A DNA stretch of 46,492 nt from Candidatus Abzuiibacterium crystallinum (GTDB lineage Bacteria; Omnitrophota; Omnitrophia; Omnitrophales; Abzuiibacteriaceae), in NCBI GenBank assembly GCA_002787155.1, contig PCVY01000075.1:1-46492 (forward strand), written 5' to 3'. The position numbers were made by a program, and so were the translations under genes. Below the pieces are notes generated by a model. That model did not search any database and was not told the origin of the DNA. It was given only the letters and a program-made list of their open reading frames with translations. Shown here one piece after another: positions 46,480 to 46,492 of this stretch. Each line of letters starts with the position of its first letter. Within the stretch, counting starts at the first letter, position 1.

Positions 46480-46492
46480 TTATTCCAACTGA

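Overview
The window is a gene-dense, moderate-GC stretch of a diderm bacterium. It encodes outer-membrane and lipid machinery: MlaE/MlaF/MlaD-like ABC system, a TamB/AsmA-like protein, LolC/E and LolD, Lnt, LptE, a BamD-like TPR protein and SecA. Mixed in are genes typical of Gram-positive bacteria: McsA, McsB, ClpC, YacL, HrcA with CIRCE. This mixture, a very large secreted ORF that runs off the left edge, and many short palindromic repeats suggest a member of the Omnitrophota (OP3)/PVC neighbourhood. That placement is an inference from memory, not from a search. UGA is a normal stop here, as shown by the prfB frameshift site.

Region 1 (1-4205): one uninterrupted minus-strand reading frame of at least 1323 codons with a signal peptide and its own strong promoter. 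It carries two in-frame copies of a palindromic repeat and a 7-bp tandem repeat. Region 2 (4206-20789 and on to 23526, all minus): read in the direction of transcription it is lysS, lolC/E, lolD, ilvE, mcsA, mcsB, clpC, tamB-like, mlaE, mlaF, mlaD, yacL, ispDF, gltX, cysS, and an alanine dehydrogenase/ornithine cyclodeaminase family gene. The order mcsA-mcsB-clpC-...-yacL-ispD/F-gltX-cysS matches the Bacillus ctsR operon neighbourhood. The Mla/TamB lipid-transport block sits where radA-disA would be, and ctsR is absent. Region 3 (23630-29045, minus): lnt, secA and prfB; prfB needs a +1 programmed frameshift that joins two ORFs. Region 4 (29250-31715, plus): recN and a lipoprotein gene.

Region 5 (31720-35840): a small membrane protein, cstA, a compact uvrC, and rpsT. 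Two copies of one long inverted repeat overlap the stop codons of cstA and uvrC, and a third inverted-repeat element lies beside cstA. rpsT has a strong promoter, a structured leader and, downstream, five consecutive hairpins. Region 6 (36046-40753, minus): a 1060-residue TPR plus coiled-coil protein, lptE and holA. Region 7 (40952-46492, minus): hrcA (with CIRCE), grpE, dnaJ, an FmdB-type zinc ribbon, gpsA, hup, a DedA/YqaA-type membrane protein and an incomplete ORF at the right edge. dnaK is missing from the heat-shock cluster. No tRNA, rRNA, CRISPR array, transposase or phage gene was seen. Several start codons were moved to fit ribosome-binding sites or family length: yacL, ilvE, lysS, recN and gpsA.
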